This document shows, piece after piece, positions 1 through 12,071 of a DNA stretch of 64,000 bases. The notes under the pieces were generated by a model. It worked only from the letters and a program-made list of their open reading frames with translations, ran no database searches and was not told the origin of the DNA. Source of the DNA: Rapana venosa (Eukaryota; Mollusca; Gastropoda; Neogastropoda; Muricidae); contig CM054145.1 in the NCBI GenBank assembly GCA_028751875.1, positions 2,522,476 through 2,586,475 on the forward strand, read 5' to 3'. Made by a program: the position numbers and the translations under genes. Positions within the stretch are counted from its first letter, which is position 1. Every line of letters starts with the position of its first letter.

Positions 1-1030
1 TTTACACCCTGGGGGTCACCCAGAACATGCACTCTGACTCACTCATCCCAACCGGGAATCACTGTGAGATAGGAAGTACACCGGATGAGAAGTTGGCGTG
101 TATGACTCTTTTCAAGCACCACACCATGTAGGCAGCCATACTCTGACTTCAGAGGATTTTTTCTCCTATAAAGGAGAGTGCAGGTTGTTATGTTAAGAGC
201 TTGTCATGGCTGAAGGCAATCTCAACACACATTTTAGTGTAGGCCTTGGCAATTAGCTGACATCAGTAACTGACGCTGATTTTGGCCTGTGCCAAATTTT
301 GAGGCAATTGATTTCTGCTGATGTTCATTAATGTAACTGACAACGCGGCATCAAATCCAAAAATGTTTTTAATGCACAGAGCATGTTTTATGTTTTCACT
401 TCTTGTAGTTGTAGTATACGGTTTTCAGTAATGCTGTGTTTTCATGCAGACCACTCACACACTATCGTGTTTTATGTTGTTTACTTGAGATGATGTCATA
501 ATCATGGAGACATAATTTTGACTGCAACATATGCAACAATCATTTACCAACAATCGCCTCTGTTCTAAAGTATAAGAGATAGTAACTTTCAAACATATCT
601 ACCCATTTTCAGCTCATTTTGGTCAAATCCTTCTATGACCAGGCAGTTGAAAGAGTTCTGTGTACTAGTAAACTACTGTCAGGTCAACAAGTGTACGTAC
701 CCCTAGCACCAGCAAACCCACTCTTTCCATGAGCTAAGGCCTTGTCTAGCCCTGTTAGCGCTGCTGAAGTGACGCCAGTGGGCTCAGTGCTTACTGGCTG
801 AATTAACATTGGCCAGCGTTGTTATGAAGCAGGGGGGGCTCAAATAACCCTTGATATTGATAGGTAAAACTGAACTAAGTGTGTAAAGCTGTAAATCACT
901 GGAAAGATTAGACAACAAACTGTTCAATGAGTATAATTTTATAGCAGCATGTAGTGTTTATGATTATGTTAAAATAAAAAAACAAACAAAAAAACCCAAT
1001 CGCCTGTGCACTACCAATCACTGTCGCGCC
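1..1030. other. No gene recognised
   Basis: Mostly unique AT-rich sequence. The stretch around 100-160 resembles part of a repeat I associate with gastropods (a CATGTAGGCAGCCATACTC block). The missing kinase C-lobe exons were sought here on the minus strand without success. Confidence 0.4.
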
Positions 1031-1439
1031 GTCAGGGCCCCAGATCAATCTTAATACAATAAGCAATGTTCTTGCGGTACAAAAATGTCATGATTAGATA
1101 AATACTATCTCTTGACATTAGTGTTGAAAAAATAAGGAGTTGTGTCGCTTTATCGGTCATCAAATACTCAGAAAAGTTCAGCGAAGGGATCAACACCATT
1201 GTGACCGTCATGGAGGTATGTGGCTGGCTTTCTATGACGAAAATACAACAATCACTTGATTTCATGTGGTGCAAAGTACTCAGCAGCATAATGATGTGAC
1301 TCGACAACTATTATTTAGAAGCCTCATTGCGTCAAAATAAAGTAAAACAATCTGTGATGTCGAAATCGCTGAGCAGCAAAGAAGTCCAACAACCTTCACC
1401 CCTTTCTGTGGCCCTACAACAAACGGCCTTAACATTCAT

Positions 1440-1568
1440 TGGCTGACCTTTGAAAGCAAAAGTGAGCTTTCAATTACGATCACCTACGTCATCCTGGAAT
1501 ATTCTGGGATCCACCACATAGCTGAGACCTGTCATTCCCAGAATGTTCCGGGAACTGCGCTACTAGGA
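1440..1568. repeat. Dispersed repeat, partner of 6035-6150
   Basis: CTTTGAAAGCAAAAGTGAGC followed by GATCACCTAC and, about 100 bp on, CAGAATGTTCC is shared with 6035-6150. The other copy also carries GGCTTTCAAAGG, giving short inverted ends. It may be a small non-autonomous element; the class is unknown. Confidence 0.45.
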
Positions 1569-1634
1569 CTAACAATTTTTTTAAAATGTGTAATGATTAC
1601 AGTATGTCAATGGACTACTCCAGCCTATCCATAA

Positions 1635-2620
1635 CCAGTGCACAATGCATTGGCAACAGGTGACATAGTTCTTACAGTAACCAGTGCACAATGCATTGGC
1701 AACATAGTTCTTACAGTAACCAGTGCACAATGCATTGGCAACATAGTTCTTACAGTAACCAGTGCACAATGCATTGGCAACATAGTTCTTACTGTAACCA
1801 GTGCACAATGCATTGGCAACATAGTTCTTACAGTAACCAGTGCACAATGCATTGGCAACAGGTGACATAGTTCTTACAGTAACCAGTGCACAATGCATTG
1901 GCAACATAGTTCTTACTGTAACCAGTGCACAATGCATTGGCAAATAGTTCTTACAGTAACAGTGCACAATGCATTGGACAGGTGACATAGTTCTTACAGT
2001 AACAGTGCAAATGCTTGGCAACATAGTTCTTACAGTAACCAGTGCACAATGCATTGGCAACATAGTTCTTACAGTAACCAGTGCACAATGCATTGGCAAC
2101 AGGTGACATAGTTCTTACAGTAACCAGTGCACAATGCATTGGCAACATAGTTCTTACAGTAACCAGTGCACAATGCATTGGCAACATAGTTCTTACAGTA
2201 ACCAGTGCACAATGCATTGGCAACATAGTTCTTACAGTAACCAGTGACAATGCATTGGCAACATAGTTCTTACAGTAACCAGTGCACAATGCATTGGCAA
2301 CATAGTTCTTACAGTAACCAGTGCACAATGCATTGGCAACAGGTGACATAGTTCTTACAGTAACCAGTGCACAATGCATTGGCAACATAGTTCTTACAGT
2401 AACCAGTGCACAATGCATTGGCAACATAGTTCTTACAGTAACCAGTGCACAATGCATTGGCAACAGGGACATAGTTCTTACAGTACGTGCACAATGCATT
2501 GGCAACATAGTTCTTACTGTAACCAGTGCACAATGCATTGGCAACATAGTTCTTACAGTAACCAGTGCACAATGCATTGGCAACAGGTGACATAGTTCTT
2601 ACTGTAACCAGTGCACAATT
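1635..2620. repeat. 39-bp satellite array (about 25 units) with periodic 46-bp variants
   Basis: The unit is built from CAGTGCACAATGCATTGGC followed by AACATAGTTCTTACAGTAAC, 39 bp in all. Some units carry a 7-bp insertion that changes CAACATAG to CAACAGGTGACATAG. These longer units recur at about 1657, 1858, 1979, 2099, 2339, 2464 and 2582, mostly near multiples of 120 bp, suggesting a higher-order repeat of about three units. As 39 is divisible by three, it opens long spurious frames on both strands. Confidence 0.95.
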
Positions 2621-2674
2621 TCAGTGATGATATCTAAACATGAAACCTGCGTCAACACATTTATATAAAAAAAA

Positions 2675-2795
2675 ATCTTGCCAACGTTCCCTACCAGTAC
2701 GCACTATGGTCTACTCTTCCGAAAGGAAACTGAACATGGTGTACAAACATTTTCCATACGTTTAACTGAGACCTCGTTTATCATCTCCCCAGCTG
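2675..2795 (-). mobile_element. Degenerate SINE-A body fragment
   Basis: It matches the SINE-A body in diverged form: CACTATGGTCTACTCTTCCG, then TGAGACCTCGTTTATCATCTC. The tRNA head is missing. This is an older copy than its neighbour. Confidence 0.55.
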
Positions 2796-2798
2796 CCT

Positions 2799-3045
2799 CC
2801 AATAATAATGTATGGAATTATCATAGCGCTGAATCTTGAAAGCATACAATCAAAGCGTAGATGACTTTAAACAAAAAAAATGTACATGGTATGCGTTTTT
2901 TAAATTAATCATCTGTTCCACCGGCACATAATGGCCTACTCTTTCGAACAGCGGAACAGGATTTAACATGTGCGCAAGATTTCTGCATGCGTTAACACGG
3001 GGCCTCGGTTATAGTTCATCCGAAGGACTTTGCATCAGTCGATTT
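2799..3045 (-). mobile_element. SINE-A fragment with LINE-type tail
   Basis: The minus-strand copy starts within the core (CCTTCGGATGAACTATAACC-like), runs through the pentad-rich body and ends in the shared tail AGCGCTATGATAATTCCATA plus ATTATTATT. The tRNA head is absent. Confidence 0.7.
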
Positions 3046-3130
3046 TTGTCAAACTGGAAAAGGGCGAGTGGGAATTGACCAGAACCTCACGTTACTTTTG
3101 CAGGTCAATGCCACTCTTCTTCACAATTAC

Positions 3131-3170
3131 AAATGACGGATTTGCTGTTCCACTGCCTCTCCTAAAAGTG
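3131..3170 (-). CDS. Tentative kinase exon 7 (QQIRHL segment)
   Basis: The acceptor CCTTGTTGCAG and donor CATTT|GTAATT bound 40 nt. Continuing from exon 6 it reads A-LLGEAVEQQIRHL. This aligns by eye with the CDK stretch xPLFxGxxEVxQLxxIF, including the conserved Gln. The intron before it would be only 59 nt. No following C-lobe exon was recognised in 1-3130. Confidence 0.4.
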
Positions 3171-3229
3171 CTGCAACAAGGTAGAGAAATAGACACACTG
3201 TCACATTTTTTGCCAATGCAACGACTTAC

Positions 3230-3247
3230 CATCGTTGATGAGTAAGG
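3230..3247 (-). CDS. Tentative 18-nt kinase microexon 6
   Basis: The acceptor-like CTCCTTTAG precedes it and a strong donor GATG|GTAAGTCG follows. In the kinase phase it reads LLIND and ends one base into a codon. It sits where the F-helix continuation should be. It depends on a donor for exon 5 that is not visible. Confidence 0.35.
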
Positions 3248-3320
3248 CTAAAGGAGATTTGTGGTGAAGTCTGGTGATAGGTGTGTTCTGCTTTGAACAT
3301 GCCTGTGCTTTATATCTCAA

Positions 3321-3433
3321 TTAAATGCATCCACAGGCCCACATGTCTTGTTTTCCTGTAGTCCTGGTGCCCAGCAGTAACTCGGGGGCCCGGTACCACA
3401 GAGTCACTACACCACTGGAGTAGCCCATGTCCA
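3321..3433 (-). CDS. CDK-like kinase exon 5: APE motif, then in-frame stop
   Basis: The acceptor is GTTTTCAG. The exon completes a Val codon and reads [20 protein letters not shown], then [16 protein letters not shown], then TAA at 3321-3323. This matches kinase subdomains VIII and IX. A serine (YSS) occupies the position of the usual CDK T-loop threonine. Other CDKs continue after GCI into the F-helix (for example LAELL). Here the next bases are TTTAATTGAG, with no GT donor. Confidence 0.8.
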
Positions 3434-6400
3434 CTGAAAACAAAAGCCGCCAACCAGTTTTCAGGTTCACCTCACTGCTTTTTCACATTTTTAAAATGTG
3501 TTTCTTAGTTATATTAATTAAGGGCAATGTAAGCAGAAAGAGACTGATATGTGTGTGTGTGTATGTATATGTGTGTGTATGTATATGTGTGTGTATATGT
3601 ATGTGTGTGTATATGTATGTGTGTGTATGTATATGTGTGTATGTCCGTGTGTATGTATGTATATATGTGTGTGTATACTTACTGCCAGTTACTGCTAATT
3701 TCTCTGCATGAAATTCAGGCTGCTCTCTCCACGGAGAATAATATACATCACACCTTGTGTAAAGTCACTCTTTTCCTCCCCCCCCCATTTCTCTGCTCTA
3801 GCTCTGACTGTGACCATCCCCCACCCCACCATGCAGGTAGCCAGATTCCAACTTCCGGGATTTTCTGTTGAACGAATCACACGATTCTAACTATGCATGT
3901 CCATGTTGATGTTTTCAGTCCTGTGAGCTACATCAATGCAGATCCACAGCCCAGACTGAGGTCCCAGCTTTCAAGCCTACTACTTGAGTGCCTGGTGTGC
4001 AGCTTTTAATTTTAAAAAAAAAATTTTTTTTCCTGGTGTGCATCTGCCTGGAGGTGTGAGTGTGTGTGATAACAATAATTTTAATTAATTTGATGTTTGA
4101 AGTGTGTGTGTGTGTGTGTGTGCGTGTGCGTGTGAGACACACAGGGAAAGCTGAGTAAGCACCTGACTCTGCCGAGTATTTTGGAACTTTTATTTCACTG
4201 CTGATTTAGTGCAACATTTATGTTATTTCACCAATGCACACGCCCAGCAGCATGGGCATGAAAAGCCTACATTGTATTGTGTTTGGACATAGTTGACTCC
4301 AAATGACCTCTATACATACATGTTTTGCTCTGCTGCTGTACATGGCAGTTGTACAGCCACCAAATACTGAAATGTATTAGTCTACATCCTCTCTTTTGCA
4401 TGGGTTGTGGGCTCATCAGCTTATGTCCAAGATGCATTTTAAATCTGTTCAGTCATTTACTAAAGTAAGTAATCCAGCAACAGAGAAGATCCTAGTGTGA
4501 TAAACTCAGTAAGATTCTCCATGATTATATAGCAGAAGAAAATGCGTGAAGCTTTATCAGCACTACAACTGGTTGCCGTGGATGAAAGAATGGTTAGAAA
4601 TAGGCAGTTTATCAATCAAAGACAAACCAACAAGATGGGGAATGAAACTACGGGTAATATGCGGCTTCTGACTGTCAAGTTAATAGGAGGGAACCGCTGA
4701 CACTCTTTGGCTGAAAAGACATTGGATTTGGCTGCATATTTATAAAAAAAAACCAACTTGAAACTTTGAATGAAGGGGAAGGTGTATGTATATGTGTTAA
4801 CGTTAACGTGTGTTCTATATTACATAATAAATTAAATCTTTTGATCATAATAACCAAACCTGAGCAATGTAATAAAGAGTGTTTAAATCCAAGCAGATGT
4901 TTTTTGTTTTCTGGTTGAAACTAACAAAGACATGAAGATAATGCGCTGACAGCATACGCTGTACCTGTATAGTGAATAAAGATCCTCACTGAACAAATTG
5001 TGTATTGAATGAAATAACTGACAATAATGCCACTAGGATAGTGCAAAGGAGGAAGCGAATTAACAGTTAAAAAATGCATGCATGTATTTTGCCACAAATG
5101 AAAATGAGGGCACATTATGTGTGTGTGTGTGAGGGGGGGGGGGGCGGGGGAGTGGTGATGTTTTCTGGGTTACATAATCTGTGAGATTAAAATCTTGTGG
5201 TGATAATCACCAAACCTGTTCAATATGTGAAAACATGCATTGACTCTAAGCAGAGTTACATTTTTACTGATTTGAATGGAAATGACAAAGACTTTGACAT
5301 GCTGAGAGCATACCCTGCTTCCATGAATAAGAAAAAGATCTGTTTTGAACCATTTATATACTGACATTTTAAATGGCACAGCTCACTCATCGTTTGACCA
5401 AACAGCATGAGATTGGGATACAATGCGTAGAATATATGTTAAACTAATACTCTGTCAAAAGTTTAATAAAAAATGTTAGAAAAAAAACATGTTCTTGCTG
5501 TTTTTTGATTGAGTATTTTCATTTGTGTAAAACACAATGAAACATTTACATTTTATTGATCCTATCTTGTTACAAACCTGCGTGTCTTCTATTTAAAAGT
5601 CACCATTCAAAAGACAATGTTATGACCTTGCATTGGATGTGTAATTATTGATAGTTAGCATCAAGACAAAGCAGACAGCTACGACATTTCTGACTACACA
5701 TGAATACATTTTCATGGAAATGCACCAAACCAGGGCGGCCTGTTAAGAGTTCAACCACATCACCGCCACGCTTTGCCAGCACCTACCTCTCTGATGACCA
5801 TCAGGCCTGTAACTTGGTCTCTCATCTTGATCTGCGAGACAAAAACCAAGTGACCCCAGTGAAGGAAAACAAAAAGGGACCTCAGTAAATTTTTGCTCAT
5901 TTTGTATGTTACTTTTTTTTTCCCTTTTAAACCCCCAAAACAACCAAACAACCCCCCCCCCCCCCCCCCCCCTCCAAAAAAACACAACCCAAAACACACC
6001 AAAAACAACAAATGTCTGTAACACTCATCAAGTAATCTTTGAAAGCAAAAGTGAGCTGTCACTTATGATCACCTACATTACTCTTGGATCCGCTGCGTGG
6101 CTTTCAAAGGTCATCCCAGAATGTTCCAGGAAGCATGCTACTAAGGTGAAGCTGTAGATCCCGACCCTAGCCCATGACCCCCGCATCAGTAGAGCTCTAC
6201 CTTCTTAACTTCATGAGGCTGCGTCAAATCTTAAGATTCGGCGCCCCTCCCCTTCACTGTGATGTGCCGAAGCTCAAGATTCGGAATTACCAAATTTCTT
6301 AAAATGCAAGCGACATTCAACTGAAGCGAAAGTACACTGGCCTAAAGGGCAATCATTTTTCAAAACACACTTGCTTCCCTTGACCATAAACCTGTCTAGT

Positions 6401-7966
6401 TTGTGTGTTTTGTCTATTTTTCTTTGAACATTGACAAGCGTATTCTTTGGGATTTTGGGCTCTCCAGTGTAATGATAAAAAAACAAAAAGTGTAGTATGC
6501 AAAAGTGACATCAGATGGATGCAGCCAACTTCAGGGAACTTTACTTTGGTGATAAATCATCACATTGTTTCAAGGGGACTAGCTGATGAAGGAATCATCC
6601 TAGCAAAATAAGTTTGGACACAACGGTACACGGCAATTTTGGGCAACCTGTGATTCCACATTCTTTGTTTGATGCTCAAACATCATCTGCAGACTTTTTC
6701 CTTTTGATCTTAGGCATATGCTTTCAGCTGGTTAAAGTTGCAGTGATCCAAAAATTTCCATTTTGGGAGCTGAAATACTTCTGCCTCCTTGGCAGCTTGC
6801 AAACACATTTTAATTGATGCTCAACTGTCTTCTTCACTGGGTGCTTCATTGCACTATTTTCCTCTTCTACAAGCAAATTTTCGGTTCCTGCGGGGATCAT
6901 CAACCGTTTGACTAATATGCTGGAGTTACTGAGCCCCATAATAGAGACAGTGTCAATTCAAATCAAGTCTTCTAAGTTAAAACACTTTGTGATGCTCCCA
7001 CTTCAACTGTAATCTTTCTAAGCCTTAAACTCCATAGTGGTACACAGTTCTGCTCTTTCCTGGAAGCGTAATTTTCGCCTATTCCCGATAATTGCCAAGG
7101 TGGACCTCAGGAGTCTTCAGAAGTTATCACATTATACATCAACAGTGATCTCCAAGAGACACGACTTCTGACTAGTTTAAAGTAGTAATGATGATGGTGA
7201 CCAGATTCTCCATCTCATTTTCAGTTGGAAAATGACTGGGTGATCTGAAACCGACATCAGAATATAGGCCCAATTGTCAGCATTCAAAGACGATGCACTT
7301 TCTCCATTTTAACTGCTGTTTGAACGCGTTTTTGTTCTGATGGCGGAACAGCATAAAACATTTTTTGGAATGGCAGAAATCTAACTACGGCTGAACAGTG
7401 AAAAAAGGCCATGCCTGTGTCATGCTTTGTTAGTTCTCCTGCATAACCAGTGTGACGATCTGTTCTAGTCGCTTGGCCACTTTCCTCATATGTTAGTTAG
7501 GTGTATCATTGTTGGAGTCCATTTCAGTGTCACCATGTGGGTTCAGTTTTGCTCACTGATGCCTTCTGAAATCAGCTGCCCTTTTGTTACCATTATGGCT
7601 TGATTAAACTTCGATTTGTTTGTTTTTTTACAAGATTCAGCGCTATATAAATTCCATATATTATTATTATTAAACTGCAGCAGTTCTGTTGACATTATTC
7701 CTCAAAGATAAAACTTTCTCATCTGTCCTTCCTGTCTTACTGTTTCACTTATTACAGACCTTGTAAAACTGGCATTTTCCCATCTACACCCTCCTTTTGG
7801 CAGAAATTGATTTTTTTAATGCCTGTACTGTCCTCCCTTGAATCAACGCAGTGATTCTTAGCAGATACAACACTGTCCCACTCCATGTTTTGCTGACCAG
7901 TCATGTACTGGTAACATGGCCTAATACTATATTTGATCTTCTACACACACACCATATATATATATA

Positions 7967-8043
<77 letters not shown>

Positions 8044-11000
8044 CGAGAGAGACGCATACACAAAATGAAGGCACTGATGGGTCTGCATGTTAAGTTGACC
8101 TGGGAGATCATAAACATCTCCACCCTGAATTCAGGACTCCTTGGACCCATGGGATTGAAGTCAAACGGTCCTAACCACTTGGCTATGGTGTCCATCTATG
8201 TTAATTTTCCTCAATGGATGTAGGCAATATTGCCTTGGTCTGGTCCCTCAGAAAACCCACTGTTTCTCTCTGATGCGCAGTGAGGTCAGAGGGCACCTTG
8301 ATTTCCACTCTCAGAAGGTCTGCTTGCCGCCCTCAGATGACACAGCAGCTCACTTCTTTGTACAGGTTGCATGCTGGGTATGTTTGTGTTTCCATAACCC
8401 ACCGAATGAACGCCGACATGAATTACAGGATCCTTAATGTGCATATCTGATCTTCTGCGTGTGTTTATACATAAAGGGAATAATGGTCCTGGCAGGTCTG
8501 CACTTGCAGTTGACTTGGGAGATGGTAAAAATCCCCACCTTTAACTCAGCAGACACAACCGAGATTCAAACCTGCCACTTCATGGACCCAAGGGACTGAA
8601 GTGAAATGGTCTTAACCACTCGACTTTTATGTCCATCATTTATATTTCAATATTCAAGTAACATATCATCAAGTTCTACACATAAAATGTACCCTCTGCT
8701 AGGCAGTACAGCTATCTTAAAGCAAATTCCTCTGTCCTGAGATATGTGCAGATTCATGCTCAGAATAATCATGTATCATCTTCATGCCATATTACTTAGC
8801 AACTATTCATACCAGTCCATCTACTGACCTTTTTATTAATTTCAGACCATCCTTAGCCACACACACCACACAAGAACATTTCCACCCAAAATCATGAATT
8901 GACCTTTTTTCCCCAAGGTTTTGCACAGCACAGCCAAAACATGCCTTCCATTGATGATGGAATGGTAACAGGTAAAGCCCAAAACATGGCCAGAGAGAGA
9001 GAGAGTTAAAAACAGCCAACACACCAGCTCAAAACAAACCACCCACCACATACACAAAAACACCAAAAAAAAGAAAGAAAAGTCAATTACAACAGCAGCA
9101 TATAAAAACCAACACCAGGGAAAAAATCCAAGAACAGATTAAAAAGCCAAGAACACCAGATTTTTTAAAAAGCCAAAGACACCAGGGTAAAACGCAAACT
9201 GCATCTGCAAAATAGGCATGCAAAAAGCCAAGCCAAAAAACCAACACACACACAAACATCAAGCAGCACCAGCTGAAAACAATCAACAGCAGTGATCGCA
9301 ACAAAACACATGTTAACAGAGATGATCGCAACAAAACAGCATAACAGCGACGATCGCAACAAAACAGCATGTTAACAGTGACGGTCGCAACAAAACACAT
9401 GTTAACAGAGATGATCGCAACAAAACAGCATAACAGCGACGATCGCAACAAAACAGCATGTTAACAGCGATGACCACAACAAACAGAATTTTGACAGCGA
9501 TGATCGCAGCAAAACAGAATGTTTACAGCGATGATTGCAACAAAACAGCGTGTTAACAGCGATGATCGCAACAAAACATAATGTTAACAGCGGTGGTCGC
9601 AACAAAACAGAATGTTAACAGCGATGATCGCAACAAACCAGAATGTTTACAGCGGTGATCGCTACAAAACAGATTGTTAACAGCAATGATTGCAACACAG
9701 CAGATTGTTAACAGCTACAAATGCAACAAACCAGAATGTTTACAGCAGTGTTCGCAACAAACCAGAACGGTAATAGCAATGATCGCAACAAACCAGAACG
9801 GTAACAGCCGTGATCGCAACAAACCAGAACGGTAACAGCCGTGATCGCAACAAACCAGAACTGTAACAGCAGTGATCGCAACAAACCAGAACGGTAACAG
9901 CAGTGGTCACAACAAGCCAGAACGGTAACAGCAGTGATCGCAACAAGCCAGAACGGTAACAGCAGTGATCGCAACAAGCCAGAACGGTAACAGCAGTGAT
10001 CGCAACAAGCCAGAACGGTAACAGCAGTGATCGCAACAAGCCAGAACGGTAACAGCAGTGATCGCAACAAGCCATAACGGTAACAGCAGTGATCGCAACA
10101 AGCCAGAACGGTAACAGCAGTGATCGCAACAAGCCAGAACGGCAACAGCAATGATCGCAACAAACCAGAACGGTAACAGCAATGATCGCAACAAGCCAGA
10201 ACGGCAACAGCAATGATCGCAACAAACCAGAACGCCAACAGCAATGATCGCAACAAACCAGAACGGTAACAGCAATGATCGCAACAAACAGAATGTTAAC
10301 AGCGATGATCGCAACAAAACAGAGTGCTAGCAGTCAGGATTCAAACAAAACAGAATAATTAACGATAATGTATGGAATTTATATCGCGCTGAATCTTGCA
10401 AAGGAACAAATCAAAACGCTTAATGCTAGCAGTGAGGATTCAAACAAAACAGAATGCTGACAGCCATGATCGCAACCAACAAGAAACCACAACAGAATGC
10501 TACGATGAGGATTGCAACCAAACAGAATGCTAGCAGTGAGGATTGCAACCAAACAGAATGCTAGCAGTGAGGATTGCAACCAAACAGAATGCTAGCAGTG
10601 AGGATTGCAACCAAACAGAATGCCAACAGCGATGACCAAATAAAGCAGAATGCGAACAGCCACGATCCAAACAAAACACAATGAGCAATAACAGCAAGCT
10701 AAAGGAAAAGCTTCACCTTGCAGCTTACCGTGGAAGCTGCTGTTGTAGTGCGCTGCTTTTCAGGTGACTGTTATGCAGAACGTTTCCTGATAACCCAGAA
10801 GATGCTGTAGCTTACCAGTGGGACTGACAGAACGAAAAAAACAAAACCCCTTAAAAACACAAAACAACATACCCCAGGTGCATTTATAAGATAAGAAAAC
10901 ATTTCTGTTTTCATGCCTCATTTTGGGTAGTGTTGATGTCGCACTGTTCCCCCATACCATTCATTCCAATGTTTCTGCCCCAGCCACACCAATGCTCACC

Positions 11001-12039
11001 ATGTTCGAAATCCACAGGCTGATGCAGCTTGTGACTGTTAGGCCACGAGCCACAGTTGACTGTTAGGCCACGAGCCACAAGGGCCCTGCACTGCTGTTGG
11101 GCCAATGCTATGGTGTTCAAACACACACAAAAAACCCTTCCTTCCAATCCACTGTTGGTCGTGGCTCTTTATTTCTAGTCCATCGATCTGCAACGACCTC
11201 CCTCCCTCTCTCACTTTGCCAAAAGCCTACTTATGACACATTTAAATCCAGCCTGAAGACATATTTATTTCTTTCCTAAGATTTTCCCCTCCTCTTTTCA
11301 CCTCAAAACTATCCCTGCCTTCAACGGCCGAAATCCCATCACCTGCCAAAGAGTATAACCTTTGTGAGTTGTGTGTGGGTGTGTCTCATCTCATCTGATC
11401 CCATAACCCCCTCTGGGGTTGTAGGGGCACTGCAGTGATGAATGTTCCACCAGTTGGCTCCATTTGTGGCGGTTGTGTGCAAGTGCCTGGGTTTTGGAGA
11501 AGCTCTTCCTGGTCCATTCAGTGATGTTGTCTGCCCATTTCTTCCTCTGCCTCGCCTTCTCTTCCCCTGCACTGTTCCTTGCAGTATGGTTTTGGAGAGC
11601 CTATCTGATCTTGTCACATGCCCATACCATCGGAGCTTCCTTTTATTGACTGTGGTCAGCAGGTCTTCGTAGTGCTTTACTTGTAGGGTGATGGTTTGTC
11701 AGACTTCTTCGTTGGTAATGTGGTCATGTATGAAATGCCAAGGAGTCTTCTGAGGCATCTCATCTCCAAAGCCTGGATCCTCCTGATCTGCATTCAATGT
11801 CCAGGATTCGCTTGCATACAGATATGTGGAGGTGACCAAACACAAGTAACACAGAACGAATTTTCAAACTGCGAGTTCTGTGTGAGAAATACAGCCAGCA
11901 CCAACAGAAACTGTGGGTGTGTACGTTTGAATTTGTTTAAGCTATTAATAGTTATTGGCTGCATGACTCTGTAAGAATATGTTGAATGCAAGCGCTTTGA
12001 TTTGTCTTTGCAAGATATAGCACTATACAAATTCCATTT

Positions 12040-12071
<32 letters not shown>

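Noticed and set aside
1032..1307. The 91-codon minus-strand frame as the missing kinase C-lobe
   Set aside because: No DP--R or other C-lobe signature is visible and no splice acceptor fits.
1581..2593. Overlapping frames of 60-210 codons on both strands
   Set aside because: They are produced by the 39-bp satellite, whose period is divisible by three; the translation just repeats the unit.
9708..10317. Minus-strand frames of 136-182 codons rich in Leu, Cys and Val resembling membrane proteins
   Set aside because: They come from the 31-bp satellite read three units at a time; all frames are equally open.
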